Below are positions 1 to 6,510 of a stretch of 6,510 nucleotides of DNA, in pieces. The notes beneath the pieces were generated by a model, which did no database searches, was not told the DNA's origin, and saw only the letters and a list, made by a program, of their open reading frames with translations. This DNA comes from Flavobacterium sp. UBA807. Its GTDB lineage: Bacteria; Bacteroidota; Bacteroidia; Flavobacteriales; Flavobacteriaceae. Made by a program: the position numbers and the translations under genes. Every line of letters starts with the position of its first letter. The first letter of the stretch is position 1. The DNA lies in contig DBIH01000002.1 of the NCBI GenBank assembly GCA_002296885.1, positions 1 to 6,510 on the forward strand, given 5' to 3'.

Positions 1-1033
1 CTCTTGCTCCTGCTTTTCTCCCTAATGCTTTTGAAAGGCAATAGTAATTGTCTTTCATGTATGGACCGTAAATTTCACCAACCGGAAGATTGAATAACTG
101 GTCAGCATTTCCTGCCGGTAGGTTTTGTTTTGGAATATAAGTCGAGTCAAAAGGGATATCAGAATTTGCATTTACATAATCTGCAACATTTGTAGCCGAT
201 TTGAATGATGGAATCGTATCGTTTTTACCATCTTTAAATTCAACATGAGGTGTCAATAAAGCATTTACTTTTGCTTTAACTTCAGCTTCATCCTGTGCCG
301 ATGGTTTGTCTTCGATTAGAGCATAATCCAACTCACGTGAAGCTTCTGATTTGTATTTTTTCTCTTTGGTTTTGATGTAAGCAAGAATTTCCTCATCGCT
401 GATTTTTACATCGCTATCTTTTATAGAAGAAAAAGGAACCATTGCAAAATCAAAACTTACTTTGTTAGTTTCTGATTCGTATTTAAACTTTCCTTCAGCA
501 TTTGTAGTGAACATGGCACCTTTTACCAAAGAATTGTAGATTAAATATTTTGCATTGATCTCAGCATTTTTTTCTTCATCTTTCAACATTTGAGCTCCCT
601 CTGGAACCGATTTGAAATATTCTTTGAACTTATTCAAATCAAATTTTTTGGCAGCGTTTAAAAACATTGGGTTTTGAGCAAAACGCTGGTCATTTTTAAA
701 TACTTCCAGAAGGTGTTTTTCACCAACACGTATTCCTAATTTTTCAAATTGTTCGTTTAATAAAGCAACGTTTACTTCCTGATTCCAAACTTGAGTTGAA
801 GCCTGCATTGAAGTCATGCTTTGTCCCTGGTTTTGAGAATTCTTTTCGGTATTTGCAACTTTCATTCTAAAGTCTTCAAAAGAAATATCTTTTCCGTTTA
901 TGCTCCCGACATCTTTTGATAAACTTTTAAAACCTTTGGTGAACAAATCCTGTACAACAAAAGCCAATAAAGCAAAACCTATTGCTAATAAAAGTAAGCC
1001 TGAACGCTTTCTAATTTTTGATAAAACTGCCAT
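1..1033 (-). CDS. PpiD/SurA-type peptidylprolyl isomerase (C-terminus cut by window edge)
   Basis: This is the N-terminal 344 codons of a membrane-anchored periplasmic folding factor; the reading frame is open to the window edge. It begins MAVLSKIRKRSG, with a basic N-terminus followed by a single hydrophobic helix at about residues 12-28 (LLLLAIGFALLAFVVQDLF), giving a cytoplasmic N-terminus and a periplasmic body. Residues about 40-180 resemble the SurA/PpiD N-terminal chaperone domain: an 'INGKDISFEDF' entry (45-55), then lysine- and glutamate-rich helices including 'NQEVNVALLNEQFEKLGI' (84-101). Residues 315-338 (NLPVGEIYGPY, then SKALGR) match the segment that normally leads into the parvulin domain in Bacteroidota PpiD-like proteins, so the catalytic domain should lie just outside the window. 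PpiD-type proteins assist folding of exported proteins. The start is the first ATG after a 107-base gap and sits directly before the anchor helix. A full-length product of roughly 650-700 residues is expected from the family. Family assignment is confident; isomerase activity cannot be judged from this part. Confidence 0.88.
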   Translation of the reverse strand, partial: MAVLSKIRKRSGLLLLAIGFALLAFVVQDLFTKGFKSLSKDVGSINGKDISFEDFRMKVANTEKNSQNQGQSMTSMQASTQVWNQEVNVALLNEQFEKLGIRVGEKHLLEVFKNDQRFAQNPMFLNAAKKFDLNKFKEYFKSVPEGAQMLKDEEKNAEINAKYLIYNSLVKGAMFTTNAEGKFKYESETNKVSFDFAMVPFSSIKDSDVKISDEEILAYIKTKEKKYKSEASRELDYALIEDKPSAQDEAEVKAKVNALLTPHVEFKDGKNDTIPSFKSATNVADYVNANSDIPFDSTYIPKQNLPAGNADQLFNLPVGEIYGPYMKDNYYCLSKALGRKAGAR

Positions 1034-1063
1034 CTCTATTTTTGTTAATTTTATTTCAGTTTG

Positions 1064-1093
1064 CGAAAATACAATTATATGTGTAATAACAAA
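1064..1093 (-). promoter_or_regulatory. Candidate promoter of the PpiD-type gene
   Basis: Reading the minus strand, TTTG (1093-1090) is followed after 18 bases by TATTTTCG (1071-1064). The Bacteroidota consensus is TTTG or TTG near -33 and TAnnTTTG near -7, with a spacer of about 17-23 bases, so the second box has one mismatch. Transcription would start near 1057, giving a leader of about 25 bases before the ATG at 1033. No convincing terminator hairpin separates this gene from the CNNM gene upstream, so read-through from the operon remains possible. Confidence 0.45.
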
Positions 1094-1140
1094 ACTCACA
1101 CAGCTATAATTTCGTTTAAAAGTGATATTTTTTCGGAGAA

Positions 1141-2403
1141 TTAATCCAATAAGGTCATTTTTACCAATTCGATCTTCTTATTCGTCGCTTCTTCAATGAC
1201 AAATTGAAAGTTTCCAATGGTAATTTGCTCGCCTTTTTGTGGAATTTCTTTGGAGAAATCTACAATAAATCCGCCCAAGGTTCCATAAGAATCACTTTCG
1301 GGAATATTGAGTTTGTATTCTTCGTTAAGGTATTCGACATCAAGGCGTGTGGAGAAAATATAATTTGTTTCGTCAAGCTGATTTTCTATTAATTCTTCTT
1401 CGTCGGAATCATGTTCGTCCTCAATTTCACCAAAAAGCTCTTCAACAATATCTTCAATTGTCACAATGCCCGAAGTTCCGCCATATTCATCAAGTATTAC
1501 AGCTACACTTTTCCGCTTTTTGGTCAATAGATTCATAGTGTCTTTTATCAGGATAGTTTCCGGTACAAATTCCACGGCAATCATCACCGATTTGATGCTT
1601 CTTGGTTTTTTAAAAAGTTCAAACGAGTGTACATAACCGACAATATCATCCAGCGTATTAACATAGACAAGTATTTTGGAATAGCCTGTCTGAATAAAAA
1701 GTTCTCTCAAATCAGTCACCGAACTGTATAAATCAACCGCAACCAATTCGGTTCGAGGCGTCATAATTTCTCTTGCTTTTACTCCGGAAAACTCCAGAGC
1801 ATTTTGAAAAATCTGAATTTCAGAATCTACGGTTTCATGATCCTGCACGGCGTTCATTTGTTCAGAAATATAATTCCCAAGCTCAACTTTGCTAAAAGAG
1901 AGATTGATTTGGTCGCCTTCGGTTTTGAAAAATTTGCGCAGTACAAAGTCTGAAACCCAAATCATAAAGGAAGAAATGTAATAAAAAAGTTTGTAGAAGA
2001 AATAGGCCGGAAGGGCAAAGAACTTCATAAAACTATTGGCATAAATCTGGAAAAAAACTTTAGGCAGAAATTCAGAAGTCATCAAAACGATTAAGGTAGA
2101 TAACGCTGTCTGAAGAATCAAGCTGGAAAAATCAGTTAGATGAAGTCCCATGGCAGCAAACCAACGCATCAGCAAATCGCCCATGAAAAAACCGTAAACG
2201 ACCATTGAAACATTATTGCCAACAAGCATTGTGGCAATAAATTTGGATGGCTTTTGGGTAAGTTTGGTTAGGATTTTTGAAATAAAATCGTCCTGTTTTT
2301 TTTCAATTTCAAGATAGATTTTATTTGACGAGACAAAAGCAATTTCCATCCCGGAAAAGAAAGCGGAAAGAATCAGGCATAAAATGATTGTTCCGATTTC
2401 CAT
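1141..2403 (-). CDS. CNNM/CorC (HlyC/CorC) family membrane protein with CBS pair
   Basis: This 420-residue protein has the full family architecture. An N-terminal DUF21/CNNM membrane domain (about 1-155) carries 'FSGMEIAF' (16-23), 'VGNNVS' (61-66) and 'SEFLPK' (110-115), which correspond to the conserved Ser/Glu, Asn-Asn and Glu-x-x-Pro-Lys positions of the transport domain. A CBS pair follows (about 210-325), entered by REIMTPRTEL and containing GYVH (256-259) and the signature DEYGGTSGIVTIEDIVEEL (305-323). After an acidic linker (about 323-342) comes a C-terminal CorC/HlyC domain (about 345-418) with 'SYGTLGGFI' (372-380). Family members are linked to magnesium or other divalent cation transport, although older annotations say 'hemolysin'. 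Flavobacteria also have the gliding-associated paralogue GldE of this family; nothing here (no gldD, ssb or mutY nearby) suggests this copy is GldE. The ATG lies 3 bases after the stop of the preceding 66-residue gene, so it is probably co-transcribed. The transported ion is not determinable from sequence. Confidence 0.93.
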   Translation of the reverse strand: MEIGTIILCLILSAFFSGMEIAFVSSNKIYLEIEKKQDDFISKILTKLTQKPSKFIATMLVGNNVSMVVYGFFMGDLLMRWFAAMGLHLTDFSSLILQTALSTLIVLMTSEFLPKVFFQIYANSFMKFFALPAYFFYKLFYYISSFMIWVSDFVLRKFFKTEGDQINLSFSKVELGNYISEQMNAVQDHETVDSEIQIFQNALEFSGVKAREIMTPRTELVAVDLYSSVTDLRELFIQTGYSKILVYVNTLDDIVGYVHSFELFKKPRSIKSVMIAVEFVPETILIKDTMNLLTKKRKSVAVILDEYGGTSGIVTIEDIVEELFGEIEDEHDSDEEELIENQLDETNYIFSTRLDVEYLNEEYKLNIPESDSYGTLGGFIVDFSKEIPQKGEQITIGNFQFVIEEATNKKIELVKMTLLD

Positions 2404-2406
2404 GCA

Positions 2407-2607
2407 TTAAGTTTTTTTATTGCGTTCCTGGAGTTTTCTGGCGAAACTCCTTCTGAAGAAGAACATGAAAACACCAAGAGCGGCCAATCCAAATCGCACG
2501 TATGCTCCTTCTTTGTTTCCGTGTTCAAATTCATTAAAGCCATCAATCCCAAATAAAATAGCGGCAAACAAATAGGCGTATTGGGTAAATTTTGAGTAGT
2601 TGTACAT
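2407..2607 (-). CDS. Small two-helix inner-membrane protein, function unknown
   Basis: I do not recognise a characterised family for this 66-residue protein. It reads as a membrane hairpin: helix 1 at about residues 9-25 (QYAYLFAAILFGIDGFN), a short charged loop with FEHGNKEG (27-34), and helix 2 at about 37-52 (VRFGLAALGVFMFFFR), ending in a strongly basic tail with RRSFARKLQERNKK (52-65). By the positive-inside rule both termini should be cytoplasmic and the acidic loop periplasmic. It starts 2 bases after the lptC stop and ends 3 bases before the CNNM start. That spacing, together with sensible membrane topology, supports a real gene. Its place suggests a partner of LptC or of the CNNM protein, but this is inference from position only. 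Confidence 0.78.
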   Translation of the reverse strand: MYNYSKFTQYAYLFAAILFGIDGFNEFEHGNKEGAYVRFGLAALGVFMFFFRRSFARKLQERNKKT

Positions 2608-2609
2608 AG

Positions 2610-3161
2610 TTATTCTGATTGAACCTCTCCGGATACTTTTTTAGAGTTTACTTTTTTGAAATCTTTGCTAAAATCAATTCCTTCTCCATAAGAAACTCCT
2701 TTAGGAGAGGTAAATTTAAACTTTTTTTCGGTAAAAAACCATTCGTTTTTCTGGTCGTAATACAATTGCTCAGTTTCGAGCATTTCACCAGTCTGATTAT
2801 ATATTTTTACATTATCCTGCAAATCGATGATGTTTGTAGCTTTATGCGATATGGCATACTTGGCATCAATATAGGTTTCTTTGCCATTTTTATCATACAG
2901 CGTAAGATGTATGCCTTTTGGGAATTCGGTAAACGGATACTCAACAGTAGCGTAATCAAGCATTTCAGGACTTAGCAGATTTGCTGTGATTCTGCCTGAA
3001 TCGGTGTATTTCAAATCGATATCTTCCGCATCACCGCTTGGTGAAAATTCGGCAAATCCCATTTTCTGTACATCGCGAAACTTTCCCTCACAACCAATTA
3101 TGATAAAGCAAAAAAGGAGTGAGAAAATAAACGGAATACTATTTTGGGCAGTCCATTTCAT
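2610..3161 (-). CDS. lptC: LPS export component LptC, predicted lipoprotein
   Basis: This 183-residue protein matches the Bacteroidota form of LptC, the periplasmic part of the LptB2FGC complex that moves lipopolysaccharide from the inner membrane towards the LptA bridge. The chosen start gives MKWTAQNS, a hydrophobic segment (9-22) and a lipobox IIGC with Cys24. The body (about 30-175) is rich in short beta strands, as expected of the LptC jelly-roll: 'GIHLTLYDKNGKETYIDAKY', 'IIDLQDNVKIYN', 'LETEQLYYD' and the closing 'GVSYGEGIDFSKDF' turn. Characterised enterobacterial LptC is anchored by an uncleaved helix; here a lipid anchor is predicted instead. The start at 3161 overlaps the stop of the TPR gene by one base (TAATG). 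An ATG 39 bases upstream (3200) would add 13 residues ahead of the signal peptide and increase the overlap, so it was rejected. Confidence 0.88.
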   Translation of the reverse strand: MKWTAQNSIPFIFSLLFCFIIIGCEGKFRDVQKMGFAEFSPSGDAEDIDLKYTDSGRITANLLSPEMLDYATVEYPFTEFPKGIHLTLYDKNGKETYIDAKYAISHKATNIIDLQDNVKIYNQTGEMLETEQLYYDQKNEWFFTEKKFKFTSPKGVSYGEGIDFSKDFKKVNSKKVSGEVQSE

Positions 3162-4435
3162 TATTTTTCCGGGAAAGTAATTGTTTCGTTTATCCAACAA
3201 CCAATGGTCATCGATTTTCCTTCCATTTTAGCTCTGGCAATATCATCTTTAGTTAGCGACAGCTTTGAAAAATCATCAGCGGTTTTAAGAGAAGTAAGTT
3301 TTAATCTCGGTTCAGCAATTCCAGCTTTATTTGCAGTTTCTACAGCCAGATAATAGATTGCTTTCTTTTCAAAATCAGTCTTGCCGCAATCTTTGGCGCT
3401 GTTTGCATAAAGCTGTGCCAAAAACAAATAAGCTTTCCCCATCTTTGGATCTAAGACCAATGCCTTGTTAAGTAATTCTTTAGATTTTGCCGAATCGCCA
3501 GCCAATAAACCGGTAGCAAGAGTGTAATATATCTTAGCTTTTTCTGTTGGATTGTTTTGCAGTTCAGCAGATTCTGTATAGAATTTAATCGCATCAGGAA
3601 ATTTTCTTTGTTTCAGACTTGCCAACCCCATAAAATTAGCCGATTGCGCTGTTGCTTTAATTGCGTAAAGCCTTTCTGCGAGTGTGTTGAAAACTGGTTT
3701 TGTGCTGCATTTTTCAGACAAACTCAACAATGCCGAAGTAAGCCAGTCAGTATTGTCTTTATTCGAGTCAAAATTCTTGGTGTAAAAATCAGAAAGGTTC
3801 TCACAAGTTGCCAAATCTTTTACCAAAGCATTGACTCCTCTTAATGCGGTTTTGTATTCATTGGCTTTCGCTGAATTGGAAGTTTCTAATTCATTGAGCA
3901 TTGTGCTTAACAGCGTAAATTTTTCCAAAACTGAATTGGAAGTAATCTTTTTGTCGCCTGCTGTGAATCGCTCACAATACATGCTAAAATAAGTATAGAT
4001 TGTATTGGCGTCTGTGACATTTTTTGCTGCTTTAGAAAAACCACTGTCAAGCAGATTGAAAATTTCTTCTTTCGAATCGATTTTGTTGTTAACCAAAGCC
4101 ATTGCTTTGTTTACTTCAAAATCAGCAGTTGATAATGGAAAGTTTTTGTTGTATTGGTCATAAACTTTCAAAATCTCGCGGACTAATTTTTCTTTTTCTT
4201 CTGCAGAAGCAGCATTATCAACTTTATATTGAAGGATTTTTATTCCGTCTGTATAAACGCCTTCATTTTCTTTAGGGCAATTTTTTCGAACTTCGTTCCA
4301 GGCATCAAAAGATTCGGATATTTTTTTTGCCTTGAAAAGCGTTTGGTATTCAGTAATTTTTGAAGAACAATCAAACTTTTGGGCATTGGTGTTTGTAACG
4401 AACAAAATACCAATCATAAAAATAATTGCTTTCAT
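3161..4435 (-). CDS. Exported TPR-repeat protein of unknown function
   Basis: This is a 424-residue, mostly helical protein with an N-terminal signal peptide (MKAIIFMIGILFVTNTNA, cleavage probable before Gln19). Mature residues 20-260 form helical pairs without clear consensus. Recognisable TPR units begin near 264: 'ANFMGLASLKQRKFPDAIKFYTESAEL' (266-292), 'AKIYYTLATGLL...SKELLNKALVLDP' (300-330) and 'GKAYLFLAQLYANSA' (333-347). The C-terminus ends in a compact 'IGCWINETITFPEK' tail (411-424) that is distinct from TPR sequence. The mature part has seven cysteines (23, 53, 154, 211, 243, 350, 413), which is notable for a periplasmic protein and could mean disulfides. There is no lipobox. It starts 12 bases after the barrel gene and its stop overlaps the lptC start, so it probably works in the envelope as a scaffold or adaptor. 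That role is inferred from fold and position; no specific partner is known to me. Confidence 0.85.
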   Translation of the reverse strand: MKAIIFMIGILFVTNTNAQKFDCSSKITEYQTLFKAKKISESFDAWNEVRKNCPKENEGVYTDGIKILQYKVDNAASAEEKEKLVREILKVYDQYNKNFPLSTADFEVNKAMALVNNKIDSKEEIFNLLDSGFSKAAKNVTDANTIYTYFSMYCERFTAGDKKITSNSVLEKFTLLSTMLNELETSNSAKANEYKTALRGVNALVKDLATCENLSDFYTKNFDSNKDNTDWLTSALLSLSEKCSTKPVFNTLAERLYAIKATAQSANFMGLASLKQRKFPDAIKFYTESAELQNNPTEKAKIYYTLATGLLAGDSAKSKELLNKALVLDPKMGKAYLFLAQLYANSAKDCGKTDFEKKAIYYLAVETANKAGIAEPRLKLTSLKTADDFSKLSLTKDDIARAKMEGKSMTIGCWINETITFPEK

Positions 4436-4447
4436 ATATACAAGGTT

Positions 4448-5713
4448 TTAGTCGTATTTACGTTTTATAAACCATCTGTCGCTAAATGATAAACCAACAC
4501 TTAAGTTAATATAGTTTTCTTCGACTAAGTTAGCGAATTTTGTGCCTCTTTTGCCAACTTCAAGTCCAACATTTATGTTGGAGAAAGTTCCTCCGACCGG
4601 GAACCCGAAACCGACATTAGCTGCGAAATCAGTAATTGATTTTTCAGGATAGCCTGGATTTTGAATTACCAATCCGGTATTTTCATAACGAATTCCGCCA
4701 CGATAAACTATTTTTTTCCAATAGCTTGAGTAAGAATTATAATTTGGTATAAAGAATCCACCTAAGCTGTAACGTACAGAATTTTCAAATTTAGCACCAT
4801 CGATGTCAACAAAGCGATTTGTCACAACACTATTATTTAGTAACGTAACTTCTGCGCCCACCATCCATTTCTTTAGCTGACCAAAACCAGAACCAAAAGA
4901 AAATTTAGAAGGAAGTTTTATGGTTGTATTATTAACGGGAATTGTGTTAGTCTCGATAACTTTGATTGTTCCGGCAGATGTAAATTGTACGATTTCAATA
5001 ACACGCGCATTGTCTAGTTTTAATTTTGCTTCAGGCGTGTAAGTCATGCTACTGAAAAATGAATGTTTTTTACCAATTTTTGTTTGATAAGAAAGACCCA
5101 AGTCAAAATTTACACCTTGTATGTCTGAAGTGTTTTTTTCACGTGTTCCATATTGAAGACCTTCCTGAAAACGCAGGTTTTCAGTTTTAATTGTTCCAAA
5201 ATTGTATTGTACATCAGCACCAAAATTCAATTTTTTTGTAATCTGATAACCCAATCCAAAGAAAACTCTGTTAACACCACCAAGACCGGTATATCTTGAA
5301 AATATTGGGTTGGCATCACTTGATAATTTTTGAAGTTTATATCCAACGGAAGAATAGGGAACAAGTCCGAAAGCAAATCCTAATTTACCAATTGGGACTC
5401 CTATGGCAAGATAATCTAAAGCAACTCTCTTAGCTTTTGATTCGGCGGATTCGGTATTTAATTTTGTGTTGCCGTAAGTTCCTCCGATAGCAAAACTTGT
5501 TAGCTTAAGTGTTGCAAAATGGGCAGGATTTTGTAGATTTAGGTGAATACTGTCGGGCAAAACTGAAATTCCACCCATCGAGCGGTTTTCAATATTTCCT
5601 TTAAATTTTATATCACCAATTCCATAAAACGAATAAGGTGAAGAAGTGCCTTCCTGAGCAAAAATTGCTAATGAAAAAAGTAAACAAAAGCTTACTATGA
5701 ATTTTTTAATCAT
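4448..5713 (-). CDS. Outer-membrane beta-barrel protein, FadL/OmpP1-like
   Basis: The 421-residue product has a signal peptide (MIKKFIVSFCLLFSLAIFA, cleavage before Gln20) followed by alternating hydrophobic/polar strands rich in Gly, Tyr and Phe through to the C-terminus, the pattern of an outer-membrane barrel. Its N-terminal part, 'SPYSFYGIGD' (25-34), 'NRSMGGISV' (43-51) and 'LQNPAHFA' (60-67), resembles the opening of FadL/OmpP1 transport proteins, in which a 'GG' and 'NPA' segment precedes the barrel. The last strand, 'YINLSVGLSFSDRWF' (401-415), fits a BAM recognition signal, although a short basic tail follows it. FadL proteins import hydrophobic molecules; whether this one does is unproven. 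The start overlaps the coaX stop by four bases (ATGA), which points to translational coupling. It could instead be a structural or assembly-related barrel of the PorV type. Confidence 0.85.
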   Translation of the reverse strand: MIKKFIVSFCLLFSLAIFAQEGTSSPYSFYGIGDIKFKGNIENRSMGGISVLPDSIHLNLQNPAHFATLKLTSFAIGGTYGNTKLNTESAESKAKRVALDYLAIGVPIGKLGFAFGLVPYSSVGYKLQKLSSDANPIFSRYTGLGGVNRVFFGLGYQITKKLNFGADVQYNFGTIKTENLRFQEGLQYGTREKNTSDIQGVNFDLGLSYQTKIGKKHSFFSSMTYTPEAKLKLDNARVIEIVQFTSAGTIKVIETNTIPVNNTTIKLPSKFSFGSGFGQLKKWMVGAEVTLLNNSVVTNRFVDIDGAKFENSVRYSLGGFFIPNYNSYSSYWKKIVYRGGIRYENTGLVIQNPGYPEKSITDFAANVGFGFPVGGTFSNINVGLEVGKRGTKFANLVEENYINLSVGLSFSDRWFIKRKYD

Positions 5714-6438
5714 TTTTGATTGTATTGAAATGTTTGGTTCAGACTTTCAAGAAGAAAATTTGAATTGGCAAATATGGTATTTTTTAATCGCACCGCCAAA
5801 AAATCTGAGTCGCCACCCGTTAAAATTATGATAAATTTAGCGTATTGGGCTTTGTATAATTCGATAAACCCATCAATTTCCAGAATGACACCATTAATTA
5901 CACCGGAATGGATGGATTCCTGTGTAGAATTCCCAATAAAGTTTTCAGGAGATTTTTTTGTCAGCAAAGGTAATTTAGCCGTTTGCTGATGCAATGATTC
6001 ATAGCGCAATCGAATTCCCGGAGAAATAGCACCGCCATGGTAATTGTTATTTTCATCTATGAAATCATAAGTAATGCAGGTCCCGGCGTCAATCACCAAA
6101 CGATTTTGATTGGGATATTGTAAAACAGCTCCCGATGCCAAAACCATACGATCAATGCCAAGGGTTGTCGGTGTGCTATATAAATTTGTAAACGGGAATT
6201 TACTTTCGTGGGTTATGAAATGAATTTCAACTTTATTCTTTATAGACAAAAACAGTTCTTTTTCTATATTTCCTACCGAAGAAACTACCAAATCTTTAAT
6301 TTTTTGAAACTGATCCAGAATAGAATTGGTCTTATCTATAAGTTCTTCATTGCTAAAAATAAAAAGCTCAATAAGTGTAGTTTGTTCAAAGACAGCGGCT
6401 TTGATTCGGGTATTTCCAACATCAAGGGTTAAAAGCAT
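5710..6438 (-). CDS. coaX: Type III pantothenate kinase
   Basis: CoaX phosphorylates pantothenate with ATP, the first committed step of coenzyme A synthesis in the cytoplasm. The 242-residue length is typical. Motifs of the ASKHA-fold family are intact: the N-terminal phosphate-binding 'LDVGNTRIKAAVFE' (5-18, with Asp6 and Asn9-Thr10), 'GIDR' (94-97, with the proposed catalytic Asp96), 'VIDAGTCITYDFI' (115-127), 'GGAISPGI' (135-142) and 'LTGGDS' (206-211). Type III enzymes are known to need a monovalent cation and to resist feedback by CoA. The frame extends upstream to the window edge, adding 24 residues, but that extension crosses the promoter element and precedes the conserved start, so the ATG at 6438 was chosen. 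It is probably the first gene of the operon that continues into the barrel, TPR, lptC and CNNM genes. Confidence 0.95.
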   Translation of the reverse strand: MLLTLDVGNTRIKAAVFEQTTLIELFIFSNEELIDKTNSILDQFQKIKDLVVSSVGNIEKELFLSIKNKVEIHFITHESKFPFTNLYSTPTTLGIDRMVLASGAVLQYPNQNRLVIDAGTCITYDFIDENNNYHGGAISPGIRLRYESLHQQTAKLPLLTKKSPENFIGNSTQESIHSGVINGVILEIDGFIELYKAQYAKFIIILTGGDSDFLAVRLKNTIFANSNFLLESLNQTFQYNQK

Positions 6439-6456
6439 AACAATGTTTTTGATGTT

Positions 6457-6464
6457 CAAAGTTA
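6457..6464 (-). promoter_or_regulatory. Candidate -7 promoter element for the coaX operon
   Basis: On the minus strand the sequence reads TAACTTTG, an exact match to the Bacteroidota -7 consensus TAnnTTTG, 18 bases before the coaX ATG. No TTG or TTTG occurs at the usual -33 distance; that region is almost pure A/T instead. Transcription would begin near 6451, giving a leader of only about 12 bases with no Shine-Dalgarno sequence. This is probably the main promoter for the six-gene run. Confidence 0.55.
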
Positions 6465-6510
6465 CGAATAGATTTTTTTTATTATTTGTTTTGGATAAAT
6501 TAAAAATCAT

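Noticed and set aside
1034..1140. Possible terminator after the CNNM gene
   Set aside because: No stem with adequate pairing followed by a T-run could be found on the minus strand in this gap.
1141..2403. Assignment of the CNNM protein as gliding protein GldE
   Set aside because: GldE is a family paralogue usually beside gldD, ssb or mutY; none is present and the neighbours are envelope genes.
2373..2567. 64-residue minus-strand reading frame overlapping the small membrane protein and the CNNM start
   Set aside because: It overlaps two better-supported genes in another frame, and its sequence has no coherent topology or domain.
2619..2975. 118-residue plus-strand reading frame opposite lptC
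   Set aside because: It is antisense to a recognisable gene, and its Phe/Ile-rich composition is what the reverse complement of AT-rich coding sequence gives.
3871..3943. 13-base direct repeat (ctgaattggaagt at 3871-3883 and 3931-3943), exactly 60 bases apart and in frame in the TPR gene
   Set aside because: It encodes only the short 'TSNS' peptide twice, and the flanking sequence shows no further similarity, so chance or weak local repetition is the simplest reading.
6439..6510. In-frame 24-residue N-terminal extension of coaX from an ATG at the window edge
   Set aside because: It is low-complexity, Asn/Lys-rich, contains the TAACTTTG promoter element, and lies ahead of the conserved MLLTLDVGNT start of the family.

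Overview
The window looks like a chromosomal core segment from a Flavobacterium-like member of the Bacteroidota. The base composition is AT-rich. Leaders lack clear Shine-Dalgarno sequences, and two intergenic leaders carry matches to the Bacteroidota -7 promoter element TAnnTTTG. The signal peptides end in the 'FAQ'/'NAQ' style common in flavobacteria, and the protein families fit the same group. No RNA genes, mobile elements, CRISPR arrays or long repeats were seen. No stretch over 300 bases lacks a gene; the longest gap is about 107 bases.

All seven genes lie on the minus strand, so the order of transcription runs from the high-coordinate end to the low. It begins with coaX (type III pantothenate kinase, 5710-6438), preceded by a TAACTTTG promoter element. 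An outer-membrane beta-barrel protein of FadL/OmpP1-like appearance follows (4448-5713), then an exported TPR protein (3161-4435), lptC (2610-3161), a 66-residue two-helix membrane protein (2407-2607) and a CNNM/CorC-type membrane protein (1141-2403). Junctions within this run are very tight: a 4-base ATGA overlap, then 12 bases, a 1-base TAATG overlap, 2 bases and 3 bases. This strongly suggests one polycistronic transcript with translational coupling. After a 107-base gap holding its own candidate promoter comes a PpiD/SurA-type folding factor (1-1033), cut by the window edge just before its expected parvulin domain.

The theme is envelope construction. LptC belongs to lipopolysaccharide transport, the barrel is an outer-membrane client, the TPR protein is periplasmic or membrane-associated, the CNNM protein is a probable cation transporter of the inner membrane, and the PpiD-type protein helps exported proteins fold. 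CoaX supplies the first committed step of coenzyme A synthesis, which feeds lipid and lipid A synthesis. The grouping is probably housekeeping rather than a new accessory system. The least understood members are the barrel, the TPR protein and the 66-residue protein; their fixed position around lptC is the most useful lead here.
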